Source: Methylocystis rosea
GTDB lineage: Bacteria > Pseudomonadota > Alphaproteobacteria > Rhizobiales > Beijerinckiaceae
Direction of reading: 5' to 3'
Length of the DNA stretch: 64,000 nucleotides
NCBI RefSeq assembly: GCF_003855495.1
Contig: NZ_CP034086.1
Coordinates: 744,001 to 808,000 of the forward strand
Position 1 is the first letter of the stretch. Each line of letters opens with the position of its first letter. This document shows positions 28,767 to 37,592 of the stretch, piece by piece. The notes under the pieces are model-generated. The model was not told the DNA's origin and searched no databases. It saw only the letters and a program-made list of their open reading frames with translations. A program made the translations under genes and the position numbers.

Positions 28767-30900
28767 GAAATCGGTCGTCACGACCTGCGCCTATTGCGGC
28801 GTCGGCTGCGGCTTCAAGGCCGAGACGCGCGCCGGCAAGATCGTGCGCATGACGCCCTGGAAAGAAGGCAAGGCGAACCATGGCCACAGCTGCATTAAAG
28901 GCCGCTTCGCCTACGACTATTACATTGCGCCGGACCGCGTCCGCATGCCGCTGATCCGCGCCTCGATCGAGGACCCGTGGAAGCCCGTGAGCTGGCAGGA
29001 GGCGTTTGACTACGCGGCGAGCGAATTCAGGCGCATCCAGACCAAATACGGCGTTAAGTCGGTGGGCGCGGTCTCCAGCTCGCGCTGCACGAATGAGGAA
29101 ATCTTTCTCGTCCAGAAATTCGCGCGCGCGGTGCTCGGCAACAACAATATCGACAACTGCGCCCGCATCTGCCACTCGCCGACGCAGTTCGGCCTGACCA
29201 ACACGATCGGCGCGGGCGCGGCCAGCCAGCACTTCGATTCTATCCTTCAGGCCGACGTCATCATGGTTGTCGGCGTCAATCCGACTGAGGGCCATCCAGT
29301 CTTCGGCTCGCTGATGAAGCGGCGCATCCGCCAGGGCGCGAAGCTCATCGTCATCGACCCGCGAAAGACCGAGACCGTGGAATCCGCCCATTGCAAGGCC
29401 GACGTCCACCTTGCGATCCGGCCCGGCACCAATGTCGCGATCCTCGACAGCATCGCGCATGTCGTCGTGCGCGAGCAGCTCTACAATGAAGAATTCGTGC
29501 GCGCTCGCTGCGAGGTGAACGAGTTCGAGAACTGGAAGGCGCTTGTCGGCTCCGACAAATATGCGCCGGAAGTCATCGGGCCGCTCGCCGGCGTCGATCC
29601 GGCGGACATCCGCAAGGCGGCGCGGATGTATGCCGGCGGCCCCAACAGCGCCATCTATTATGGCCTTGGCGTCACCGAACATTCGCAGGGCTCGACGGGC
29701 GTGATGTGCCTTGGCAATCTCGGCCTCTCCTGCGGCATGCTGGGACGCGAGGGCGTGGGCGTCAATCCGCTACGGGGTCAGGGCAATGTGCAGGGGGGAA
29801 GCTGTCTCGGCAGCTGGCCGCATGTGTTCAGCGGCTATCGCTTCGTGACGGATTACGCCACCCGCTCGAGCTTTGAAGCGGAATGGGGCGTGACGCTCGA
29901 CGCCGAGCCCGGCCTGCGCCTGCCCAACATGCTCGACGCCGCCGTCGCGGGGTCCTTCAAGGGCATGTACATCATGGGCGAGGATCCGGTGCAGAGCGAT
30001 CCGAACCAGCACCACGTCATCGCCGCGATGAAGAACATGGAGTGCGTCGTGCTCCATGATCTCTTCCTCAATGAGACGTCGAAATACGCCCATATTTTCT
30101 TCCCCGGCTCCTCGTCGCTGGAGAAGGACGGCACATTCACCAACGCCGAGCGCCGCGTCTCGCGCGTGCGCAAGGTGATCGAGCCGCTGGCCGGCCTTCA
30201 GGACTGGGAGATCACGGTAAAGCTCATGAACGCCATGGGCTACAACGTCACCTACAACAATCCCGGCGAGGTTCTCGACGAGATTGCGCGGCTGTCGCCC
30301 AACTATCGCGGCATAAGTTTCGCGCTGATCGACCGCGTCGGCTCGGCGCAATGGCCCTGCAACGAGGACGCGCCCGAGGGCACTGAAGTGCTCCACATCG
30401 GGAAGTTTCCGCGCGCCAACGGGCTTGGCGCCTTCATGCTCACCGAATATGTGCCGACAGCGGAGCGCACCAACGATAAATATCCGCTGCTGCTGACAAC
30501 GGGCCGCATTCTCTCACAATACAATGTCGGCACGCAGACGCGGCGCACGCCGAACTCCATGTGGCATCCCGAAGACGTGCTCGAGATCAACGAGCAGGAC
30601 GCGATGTCACGCGGCGTGAGCGACGGCGACTGGGTGAAGTTGTCGAGCCGTTTCGGAGAGATCGAGCTGCGCACGAAGATTTCCGAGCGGGTGAACCCGG
30701 GCGTCGTCTACACAACGTTCCACCACGCGAAGTCGAAGGCCAACGCCGTCACCTCGGACCTCTCCGACTGGGCGACGAACTGTCCCGAATACAAGGTCAC
30801 GGCGGTCGACGTCGTGCGCACCAACGGCCCCGCCGCGGACAGCTCGCACGAGGCGGAAAAGCCGCGCATCGAGGAACTGGAGCCGGCGGAATGCGCATGA
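28744..30900 (+). CDS. fdhA: Formate dehydrogenase catalytic (alpha) subunit, molybdopterin type
   Basis: A 718-residue Moco enzyme that oxidises formate to CO2. The N-terminal [4Fe-4S] site is CAYCGVGC...HSCIKGRF. The active site CARICHSP carries a metal-ligand Cys (not selenocysteine) followed by the essential His. Moco-binding segments include GVNPTEGHPVFGS, VIDPRKTET, GLGVTEHSQGS, RGQGNVQGG and the C-terminal TTGRILSQYNVGTQTRRT and VYTTFHH. The start ATG has its own GAGGGAGAG site. The sequence resembles FdsA starting at its Moco module. Confidence 0.94.
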   Translation: MPNPLKPEKSVVTTCAYCGVGCGFKAETRAGKIVRMTPWKEGKANHGHSCIKGRFAYDYYIAPDRVRMPLIRASIEDPWKPVSWQEAFDYAASEFRRIQTKYGVKSVGAVSSSRCTNEEIFLVQKFARAVLGNNNIDNCARICHSPTQFGLTNTIGAGAASQHFDSILQADVIMVVGVNPTEGHPVFGSLMKRRIRQGAKLIVIDPRKTETVESAHCKADVHLAIRPGTNVAILDSIAHVVVREQLYNEEFVRARCEVNEFENWKALVGSDKYAPEVIGPLAGVDPADIRKAARMYAGGPNSAIYYGLGVTEHSQGSTGVMCLGNLGLSCGMLGREGVGVNPLRGQGNVQGGSCLGSWPHVFSGYRFVTDYATRSSFEAEWGVTLDAEPGLRLPNMLDAAVAGSFKGMYIMGEDPVQSDPNQHHVIAAMKNMECVVLHDLFLNETSKYAHIFFPGSSSLEKDGTFTNAERRVSRVRKVIEPLAGLQDWEITVKLMNAMGYNVTYNNPGEVLDEIARLSPNYRGISFALIDRVGSAQWPCNEDAPEGTEVLHIGKFPRANGLGAFMLTEYVPTAERTNDKYPLLLTTGRILSQYNVGTQTRRTPNSMWHPEDVLEINEQDAMSRGVSDGDWVKLSSRFGEIELRTKISERVNPGVVYTTFHHAKSKANAVTSDLSDWATNCPEYKVTAVDVVRTNGPAADSSHEAEKPRIEELEPAECA

Positions 30901-31187
30901 CGCAGTCGCCTTCGCAGGGCGCCGACACTCCTGTCATGGCGCTCGACCGCATCGTTCTCATGGCCAATCAGATCGGCGATTTCTTCGCGCCCTATCCGCC
31001 CGAAAGGCGCGCGGAAGGCATCAGGAATCATCTGCGGACCTATTGGGATCCGAGGATGCGCGCCGAGTTGCTGGCGCTGATCGAGACGGGGGGCGCGGGC
31101 CTCGCGCCCCATGTCGTCGAAGGCGCGAAACTGCTGCTGAACGATACCCATTCCAAGCCCGGCTATTACGGACCGCCGAAGGCTTGA
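30891..31187 (+). CDS. fdsD: Formate dehydrogenase delta subunit (FdsD family)
   Basis: A 98-residue protein with the FdsD pattern: LVLMANQIGDFFA-type motif (IVLMANQIGDFFAPYPPE), IRNHLRTYWDPRMR and HVVEGAKLLL. FdsD proteins are needed for active soluble formate dehydrogenase, probably in cofactor insertion. The ATG at 30891 lies 8 nt after GGAG; a second ATG at 30897 overlaps the fdhA stop (ATGA). It closes the operon, followed by a terminator. Confidence 0.9.
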   Translation: MRMTQSPSQGADTPVMALDRIVLMANQIGDFFAPYPPERRAEGIRNHLRTYWDPRMRAELLALIETGGAGLAPHVVEGAKLLLNDTHSKPGYYGPPKA

Positions 31188-31243
31188 CCAAAGCGGCTTA
31201 TGGAGAATTTTTACCTGCCCCCGTAACTCCATTGCCGCGAATA

Positions 31244-31280
31244 GAAAGGGCGGGCGCCCCACCCGTCCTTTCTTATTCTT
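31244..31280 (+). terminator. Rho-independent terminator of the formate dehydrogenase operon
   Basis: GAAAGGGCGGG (31244-31254) pairs with CCCGTCCTTTC (31262-31272), with one G-T pair and a 7-nt loop. It is followed by the T-rich TTATTCTTT. It stands 57 nt after the fdsD stop. Confidence 0.8.
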
Positions 31281-31492
31281 TCACGCGAAGGGGGATTGGA
31301 GCCTCGATCTTGGTCCGCCGACGCTTGATCCATCCGAACGAGGGAAGCGATTGGCGAGAGGGCAAGTTTGCTCCTCGGTCCAAGGTCATCGCCTTGCGCT
31401 ATCAGGAGAACCGAACCGTGACGCCCCCCGCCATTGGGGAGGTGGTGAAGCTGCTTTGATCGATCGCGATGGCGAGGTCCTTTGGAACTGTC

Positions 31493-32596
31493 ATGTCTCG
31501 TTTTAGCGACCCGGTGACGATCAAGACTCCGACGCCCGGCGCGGCGACCAGATTGGTCATCCGACAGCCGGACGATTGGCACGTGCACCTGCGTGACGGC
31601 GCCATGCTGGGGACAGTGGTCAACGAAACAGCCCGGCAATTTGCGAGGGCTATCGTAATGCCAAACCTCGTTCCGCCGGTGACGACGGTTGCCGCTGCGG
31701 AGGCTTATCGCTCGCGCATTCAGGCGGCGCTCGCGCCGGGTCTCGCGTTCACGCCGCTCATGACCGCGTACCTCACCGACACTATTGAACCTGGCGAAAT
31801 CGAGCGGGGCTTCGGATCTGGCGTCTTCACGGCGGCCAAACTCTATCCGGCGCACGCGACCACCAATGCCGCGCAAGGCGTGACCGATATCGAGCGCATC
31901 TATCCTGTCCTCGAGGTGATGCAGCGACTTGGGATGCCGTTGCTGGTGCACGGTGAGGTCGTTGACCACCGCGTCGACGTATTCGATCGTGAGGCTGTAT
32001 TCATCGAGCGCGTTCTCGCGAAACTTCTCGCAGCGTTCCCGGCGCTCAAAGTTGTTTTGGAGCACATAACGACCGAGGAGGCCGTCGCATTCGTCGAGAC
32101 CGCCGGACCGAACCTCGGCGCGACGATCACGCCGCATCACCTGGTCATCAATCGAAACGCGATGTTCGAAGGCGGTATCCGCCCGCATCTGTACTGTCTT
32201 CCCGTCGCCAAGCGGGAACGGCATCGACTGGCGCTGCGCCGCGCGGCGACGTCGGGCAATCCGAAGTTTTTCTTAGGCACGGACTCGGCGCCGCACGCGG
32301 TCGGCAACAAGGAATCCGACTGCGGATGCGCCGGCATTTTCAACGCTCCCGTCGCGTTGGAAACCTACGCGGCGGTTTTCGAGGAGGAAGGCGCGCTGGA
32401 GAGACTGGAAGCCTTCGCGGCTGAACATGGCCCCCGCTTCTACGGTCTTCCCCTCAACACGGGCGCCATCGTCCTCGAACGGACACCCAGAAGAGTGCCC
32501 TCAACCATGGTTGTCGCCAACACTCGCATCATACCGTTTCAGGCGAACGCTACCCTCGCCTGGACCCTTCGCGGTCGCTCGAGCGGCGCTTACTAG
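31493..32596 (+). CDS. pyrC: Dihydroorotase, PyrC type
   Basis: About 367 residues, the compact class II dihydroorotase of pyrimidine synthesis (carbamoyl-aspartate to dihydroorotate). Zinc ligands are in DDWHVHLRDG, the carboxylated Lys in AKLYPAHATTN, then LVHGE, LEHITT and the metal Asp in LGTDSAPH. An ATG at 31469 in frame is an alternative start. Many alphaproteobacteria rely on PyrC-type or the larger type I enzyme; only this gene is seen here, with no other pyr genes. Confidence 0.93.
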   Translation: MSRFSDPVTIKTPTPGAATRLVIRQPDDWHVHLRDGAMLGTVVNETARQFARAIVMPNLVPPVTTVAAAEAYRSRIQAALAPGLAFTPLMTAYLTDTIEPGEIERGFGSGVFTAAKLYPAHATTNAAQGVTDIERIYPVLEVMQRLGMPLLVHGEVVDHRVDVFDREAVFIERVLAKLLAAFPALKVVLEHITTEEAVAFVETAGPNLGATITPHHLVINRNAMFEGGIRPHLYCLPVAKRERHRLALRRAATSGNPKFFLGTDSAPHAVGNKESDCGCAGIFNAPVALETYAAVFEEEGALERLEAFAAEHGPRFYGLPLNTGAIVLERTPRRVPSTMVVANTRIIPFQANATLAWTLRGRSSGAY

Positions 32597-32597
32597 C

Positions 32598-33449
32598 ATG
32601 GCCCAAGCGAGCAATCGAACGGCTGTGATCGCCACGATGCACCGCAAGGAAGAGGCCGTTGCGCCCGCGCTCATGTCTACGCTCGGTCTAATCGTCACTT
32701 CAACGCCTGGATTAGATACTGATCAATTTGGCACGTTCTCTGGAGAGATTCCGCGCAATGGCGCGATGCTCGACGTCGCCATGCGCAAAGCGCGTCTGGG
32801 TATGAGCGCCGCAGGTGCGCCGCTTGGGCTTGCGAGTGAAGGTTCATTCGGTCCGCATCCCGCCATTCCGTATATTCCTGCAGGCATGGAGCTTCTGGTT
32901 TTTGTAGATGACGAGAGCGGAATTTTTGTCACCGAAAGCTTAGTCACGGAGAAAACGAATTATGATCATCGGGTCATTTCGCCGGGGGAAGCGTCCGACG
33001 CGTTTCTGCAACGGATCGGTTTTCCGACCCATGGGCTGATCGTGCGGCCGAACGAAGGTGAGGCGGCGTCTGCTCTCGCTAAGGGCATTGTCGACTCCGA
33101 CAGCTTAAGGCGCGCCATTGAAGCAGCCGCTGCTGTATCATCGGATGGTCGGGCGCGCATGGAGACGGACATGCGCGCCCACTTCAACCCGACGCGGATG
33201 AGGAGTCTTGCCATATTGGCCGAACGCCTGGCGCAGCGCTTGGCGCGGCAATGCCCGGCCTGCGGCGCGCCGGGCTTTGGTCGAACCGGATCTCGCGCCG
33301 GCTTGCTCTGCGAAGCCTGCGGGACGCCCACTGCGTTGGTCGTTGCTGAGATATTAGGGTGTCCCGCATGCGATTACACGGAAGAGCGCCTTCGAAGAGA
33401 TGGATTGCAGCGCGCGCCGCCTCAGCACTGCCCTTTGTGCAACCCATGA
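32598..33449 (+). CDS. DUF6671 family protein with zinc ribbons
   Basis: A 283-residue protein. The N-terminal part has the DUF6671 pattern (RTAVIATMHRKEEAVAP, DTDQFGTFSGEIPR, LGLASEGSFGPHP). The C-terminus holds two Cys pairs of zinc-ribbon type, CPACGAPGF...CEACG and CPACDY...CPLC. Function is unknown. The ATG is 1 nt after the pyrC stop, so the two genes are translated from one message; a link to pyrimidine metabolism or zinc is possible but not shown. Confidence 0.8.
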   Translation: MAQASNRTAVIATMHRKEEAVAPALMSTLGLIVTSTPGLDTDQFGTFSGEIPRNGAMLDVAMRKARLGMSAAGAPLGLASEGSFGPHPAIPYIPAGMELLVFVDDESGIFVTESLVTEKTNYDHRVISPGEASDAFLQRIGFPTHGLIVRPNEGEAASALAKGIVDSDSLRRAIEAAAAVSSDGRARMETDMRAHFNPTRMRSLAILAERLAQRLARQCPACGAPGFGRTGSRAGLLCEACGTPTALVVAEILGCPACDYTEERLRRDGLQRAPPQHCPLCNP

Positions 33450-33960
33450 TGCATTGAGAGAATACCCAGCTCCCGGACCTTCTGTTGTTGACACTGACGC
33501 AGTGTAACTTTCCTCGCAGGATTCTCCATGAGGCGAAGAGCAAGCTTCGCCGGTGACGCGGTCACGCGCACCGTTTCAGCAAGAGGAACTGTGGTCTTGC
33601 GGGATCGACCCTCTTGTCGAACCATCTTCGGCCGCATGACGTCGCACTGAAGCGCTGCGCGCGCTGCATCCGCAGAAGATCGAACTTTCTCTTCACCGAA
33701 TGGCGCGTCTTAGCGAGACTGGGGCCGGTTACAAAGCGAGCTATTTTGAAACAAATGCTTGCAGATTTTGAATTTTTGCAACGATGGAAATCCGCCTAAA
33801 CTGCCAAAGTCGGGCATGCGCGTGATGCTATCGACGACGGCGGCACTCGCGGGACAGGGGCGTGGAGACAAGGATGCGCTTGTAATCAACGGGCGCGTTT
33901 CGGTCGCCACACGAGAGTGCCCGATAGGACCTTAGAAGTGAATGAAGAGGATGCTGCTCG
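33450..33960. other. Gene-free stretch
   Basis: About 510 nt of lower GC than its neighbours. Only short overlapping open frames without ribosome-binding sites occur. I see no RNA gene or long repeat. Confidence 0.4.
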
Positions 33961-34524
33961 ATGGGACAGTTCGACAAGTGCCTTCTGCTCTTGGTTCGAT
34001 CTGACAATGATATTCCCCGCGCTTGCAAGGAAGCTGGAGAGTTTCTAGCGTTTCGGGACGCCCCATTCCCGACAATTCATGAAGAGCATGACGACGAGTT
34101 TGTTGGAATATGGGTCGACCCCTTAGGGGTCGATACACCCCCAGAGCTGTTGGGCCGCACCTCGGCATCTGGTCATCGTGTATTCCGGACCAGCGGATCA
34201 TTTGGTTCGAGCGGCATATGGCTATTGTGTTGGTTTGATGCTGCACTTGGAAGCAGTTCAGTGGATCTCGGAGCTTTACGTGAATCGTTGGTGTTAGCCT
34301 TGATTGAACAGCGGACATTTCACCAACATCATACTGCTCCGCAGTTCGCTCCAGTCTTCGATGCAGCCGATGGGTTGGCGCATATTTGGCTTCAGACCGA
34401 GCGGTTACGAATATTGTTTCCGGAGTTAATTGGCGAGCCCCTCACATGGAACAGAACGAGTGGATCCATACGGCGTGTGGACGAATTCGAGCACGCAGAG
34501 GCCAGCAGCGAAGTTGACGACTGA
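33961..34524 (+). CDS. Protein of unknown function, atypical composition
   Basis: A 187-residue soluble protein without signal peptide or recognised motif. Base composition is visibly lower in GC than the flanking housekeeping genes and codon choice is less biased, which suggests transfer. The sequence is Trp/His/Asp-containing and globular in appearance (GIWLLCWFDAAL, FHQHHTAPQFAPVFD). It is flanked by a long gene-free stretch on the left and a strong inverted repeat on the right. Confidence 0.6.
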   Translation: MGQFDKCLLLLVRSDNDIPRACKEAGEFLAFRDAPFPTIHEEHDDEFVGIWVDPLGVDTPPELLGRTSASGHRVFRTSGSFGSSGIWLLCWFDAALGSSSVDLGALRESLVLALIEQRTFHQHHTAPQFAPVFDAADGLAHIWLQTERLRILFPELIGEPLTWNRTSGSIRRVDEFEHAEASSEVDD

Positions 34525-34559
34525 TCTGAATTAAACTTTATGAATTGATCGCGTTTTCC

Positions 34560-34585
34560 GCGGATAGGCCAGTCCGCCTATCCGC
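34560..34585. terminator. Inverted repeat, probable terminator
   Basis: GCGGATAGGC (34560-34569) and GCCTATCCGC (34576-34585) make a perfect 10-bp stem with a 6-nt loop, 36 nt after the preceding gene. A T-run lies on its left side (GTTTTCC) rather than downstream, so its direction is unclear. Confidence 0.55.
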
Positions 34586-34632
34586 AGCGTGATCAGCGCC
34601 GGAGTTCTGGGCGCGACGAATAGGAGCACCGA

Positions 34633-34896
34633 ATGAGAATAAGAGAAATGTCGGCCGCGGCGGTCGCGCTTGCCGGACTCTTCCTCCCGCCGGAGCCCGC
34701 GGCGGCGCGCGACAACTTTGAATTTAGAAGTCCGCGCGCTCATTTCGGCGCTGATGGAATCAAGAGCCATCGCCACAGCGGCGCCTGGATCGATAACGAC
34801 CGCGGACGCTGGGGCGCAGACCATGGCCGGCGTTCGGGCCATCGTCACGATCACTTCAGCCCGCGAGGACATGGCGGCCATCATTGGGGCTGGTGA
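34633..34896 (+). CDS. Small exported histidine-rich protein
   Basis: An 87-residue protein with a cleavable signal peptide (AAVALAGLFLPPEPAAA, cut near residue 25). The mature peptide of about 60 residues contains ten His plus many Gly, Asp and Arg (GHRHDHFSPRGHGGHHWGW). This composition suggests periplasmic metal binding (Cu, Ni or Zn), by inference only. The start follows TAGGAGCACCGA. No neighbours point to a specific metal. Confidence 0.65.
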   Translation: MRIREMSAAAVALAGLFLPPEPAAARDNFEFRSPRAHFGADGIKSHRHSGAWIDNDRGRWGADHGRRSGHRHDHFSPRGHGGHHWGW

Positions 34897-35106
34897 GGCG
34901 CGTGGCGCGGACCCGGGCCGTTTTGGACTCGGGGCGGGAAACTTTAGGTTCGCCGGAGGGGAGCTTCACAAGCAGGCGCTTGTGGTGTGCGGCGGGTTCG
35001 ATCGGTCCGCTGCGCGCTGGCGCCGGGTCGATCTCGACGGCCGTTATATTCGCCAGGCGAGATTACCGGTCGGAAGCCCCGCGAGGACCTGAATGCAGGA
35101 TCGTTC

Positions 35107-36396
35107 CTATAAAGCTTTGGCAGTCACGACGACCGCATCCGTCAATTCCCGCAGTTCTGCATCCTGAATGTTCAGCGCGGGAGTGAGGTAGATGCAATCC
35201 TTCAACGTGCGAATCCATACGCCCTGCGCGAGAAGACTGGCTCGGGCCCTTCCGTGATCCAACTCCCGATTGAATTGCACTACGCCAATCGCTCCTAGCA
35301 CTCGTACATCGATGACTCTTGGTAGATCACGACACGGTTCAAGGTCGCGCTTCAGCGCGAACTCTACTCGCTGCGCCTGCTCCAACCTGGGCTCGCTCTC
35401 GAATAGATCCAGAGATGCGTTCGCGGCGCTGCAAGCGAGGGGATTTGCCATATAGGTCGGGCCATGCATGAGGGCTTTCTGGTGATCATCCGACCAGAAC
35501 GCCTCGAAAACATGAATACGAGCGAGCGTGGCCGCCAACGTAATTGTGCCTCCAGTCAGCCCTTTCCCGATACACATGATGTCAGGAATTACGCTCGCGT
35601 GTTCACAGGCAAACATCCTACCGGTTCGGCCAAAGCCGGTGAAGATCTCGTCGGCGATCATAAGGATGTCGTGTTTTGTGCAAAGATCTCGCACACTCCG
35701 CAAGGTCGCCGCATCATGAAATTTCATGCCTCCCGCGCCCTGCACAATCGGCTCGATGATAACAGCAGCGATACGATTTCGCTCACGTCTCAACAAATCA
35801 TCTAGTGCCGTCTTTGTCTCCTTGTCGCGAGGGAGATCCGCCAAAAAATTCTTTGGAAGGTAATTCCCGAAGTGGCTGTGCATGCCCTCATTCGGATCGC
35901 AGACCGCCATGCAGGCAGTTGTGTCCCCATGGTAGCCATGACGAAAGTGGACAAATTTTGTACGCCCCGTTTCTCCCTTGTTCAACCAGTGCTGCACAGC
36001 CATCTTGAGAGCAACTTCTACCGCGACCGAACCTGAGTCGACGAAAAACACTCGGGTAAGATCGCCGGGAGAAATCGCGGCGATCCGTTTGGCGAGACGC
36101 AGCGCCGGTTCGTGGGTTATTCCTCCAAACATGATATGTGGCATACGCTCCATCTGCGTGCGCATGGCAGCCAGAATATGCGGATGATTGTAGCCATGAC
36201 ATGCCGTCCACCAGGAACCGACGCCGTCGATTAACTCGCGTCCGTCTGCAAGCCGAATGCGTGCGCCACGTGTCGCCTCAGCGAGCAAAGGCCGCGGCTC
36301 GGTTTTCATTTGGGTGTAAGGCAACCAAATATTGGCGCCATCGAGACCTCCCCCATCCTCCTCACCATACGAGTGCCCGTCGTTGGAGCAGATCAT
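35107..36396 (-). CDS. bioA: Adenosylmethionine-8-amino-7-oxononanoate aminotransferase
   Basis: A 429-residue PLP enzyme that makes 7,8-diaminopelargonate for biotin, using SAM as amino donor. Typical BioA segments are IWLPYTQMKTEP, GSWWTACHGYNHP, HGYHGDTTACMAV, the PLP Asp in MIADEIFTGFGRTG and the Schiff-base Lys in CIGKGLTGGTI. No other bio gene is adjacent, and its GC content is lower than that of the genes around it. The start has no clear ribosome-binding site, and a start further inside, just before the conserved core, is possible. Confidence 0.9.
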   Translation of the reverse strand: MICSNDGHSYGEEDGGGLDGANIWLPYTQMKTEPRPLLAEATRGARIRLADGRELIDGVGSWWTACHGYNHPHILAAMRTQMERMPHIMFGGITHEPALRLAKRIAAISPGDLTRVFFVDSGSVAVEVALKMAVQHWLNKGETGRTKFVHFRHGYHGDTTACMAVCDPNEGMHSHFGNYLPKNFLADLPRDKETKTALDDLLRRERNRIAAVIIEPIVQGAGGMKFHDAATLRSVRDLCTKHDILMIADEIFTGFGRTGRMFACEHASVIPDIMCIGKGLTGGTITLAATLARIHVFEAFWSDDHQKALMHGPTYMANPLACSAANASLDLFESEPRLEQAQRVEFALKRDLEPCRDLPRVIDVRVLGAIGVVQFNRELDHGRARASLLAQGVWIRTLKDCIYLTPALNIQDAELRELTDAVVVTAKAL

Positions 36397-36595
36397 GCGC
36401 TTTCTCTAGGATTGAACTCTATAAATGGCGCGGAGACGTAGAGGTCGGGAATCATTCGCACGCTGCGCTACGTCGCCTTTAATGAGAGGCCGCAATCGCG
36501 TGCGGACAGCTGGACGGCGACTAAACAATTACTAGCGGCTTTTTGCACTGACAACCGGATGCTGACATTCTCGCCTTCTCTATCAGCGGGTGTTG

Positions 36596-37501
36596 CTAGA
36601 AATAGCCTTCACGCTTTTTTTGCTCGAGCGAACCGCCGTCCTCGCCGTCGCTGACGCGCCCCTGCCGCTCGGACCATTTTGAACGCAACGTTTCCTCGAC
36701 GACGGTTTCGATATCGGCCGCTTCGGACTCGATGGCGCCGGTGACCGGCCAGCAACCTAGCGTGCGAAAGCGTACTGTCTTCGTCACGACACTCTCGCCG
36801 GGCTGGAATCGCATTCTGTTTTCGTCGTCGACGACGACTAACGAACCCTTTCTCTCGACGACGGGCCGCGGCGACGCGAAATAGAGCGGCGCCAGTTCGA
36901 TCTTGTGCATCAGCACGTAATGCCACAAATCCGCCTCGGTCCAGTTTGACAGCGGGAACACCCGGGCCGATTGCCCTTTGCCGAAACGCAGATTGAACTG
37001 ACGCCAGAACTCGGGCCGCTGCTGGCGCGGATCCCAGACATGTTTGTCGCTGCGGACTGAAACGATCCGCTCCTTTGCCCGCGACCGCTCTTCGTCCCGC
37101 CGCGCGCCGCCAAAAATCACGTCAAATTTTCCGTGATCAAGCGCCGCCTTCAGCGGCTCGGTGCGCATGAGCAGCGTATATCGGTCGCCGTAATCGAACG
37201 GGTTTATATCCGCGGCGCGACCGTCTTCGTTAGCATGAGCGATCAGCGTGAAGCCATGCGTTCGCGCGAAGAAGTCACGAAATTCGATGAGGGATCGGAA
37301 CTCCCAGGTCGAGTCGATATGCAGCAGCGGGAATGGCGGCTTGGACGGATAAAAGGCGCGGAGCGCGAGATGCGCAAGCACCGTTGAATCCTTGCCCGCC
37401 GAAAACAGCATCACCGGTCGTTCGGCTTCCGCTACCGCTTCTCGAAGAATATGGATGGACTCCGCCTCGAGCCAGGAGAGATGAGAAAGCTGACCCGTCA
37501 A
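36596..37501 (-). CDS. cysD: Sulfate adenylyltransferase subunit 2
   Basis: A 301-residue ATP-sulfurylase catalytic subunit of the PAPS reductase/PP-loop family. The PP-loop is VMLFSAGKDSTVLAHLA (about 31-47); FGGARRDEERSRAKER and the C-terminal KREGYF are CysD hallmarks. It forms APS from ATP and sulfate, normally driven by the GTPase CysN. Here cysN is not downstream: the next gene is bioA. It lies 91 nt after ccr on the same strand. Confidence 0.9.
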   Translation of the reverse strand: MTGQLSHLSWLEAESIHILREAVAEAERPVMLFSAGKDSTVLAHLALRAFYPSKPPFPLLHIDSTWEFRSLIEFRDFFARTHGFTLIAHANEDGRAADINPFDYGDRYTLLMRTEPLKAALDHGKFDVIFGGARRDEERSRAKERIVSVRSDKHVWDPRQQRPEFWRQFNLRFGKGQSARVFPLSNWTEADLWHYVLMHKIELAPLYFASPRPVVERKGSLVVVDDENRMRFQPGESVVTKTVRFRTLGCWPVTGAIESEAADIETVVEETLRSKWSERQGRVSDGEDGGSLEQKKREGYF

Positions 37502-37592
37502 AACAACGCGTCTCCTCTCACCCTCAGCGGAGTCCTGTGCGGTCGACCGCCAAGCGTTCCGCCGACTTGGCGCCGGTCGCCACTGTTGCCGA

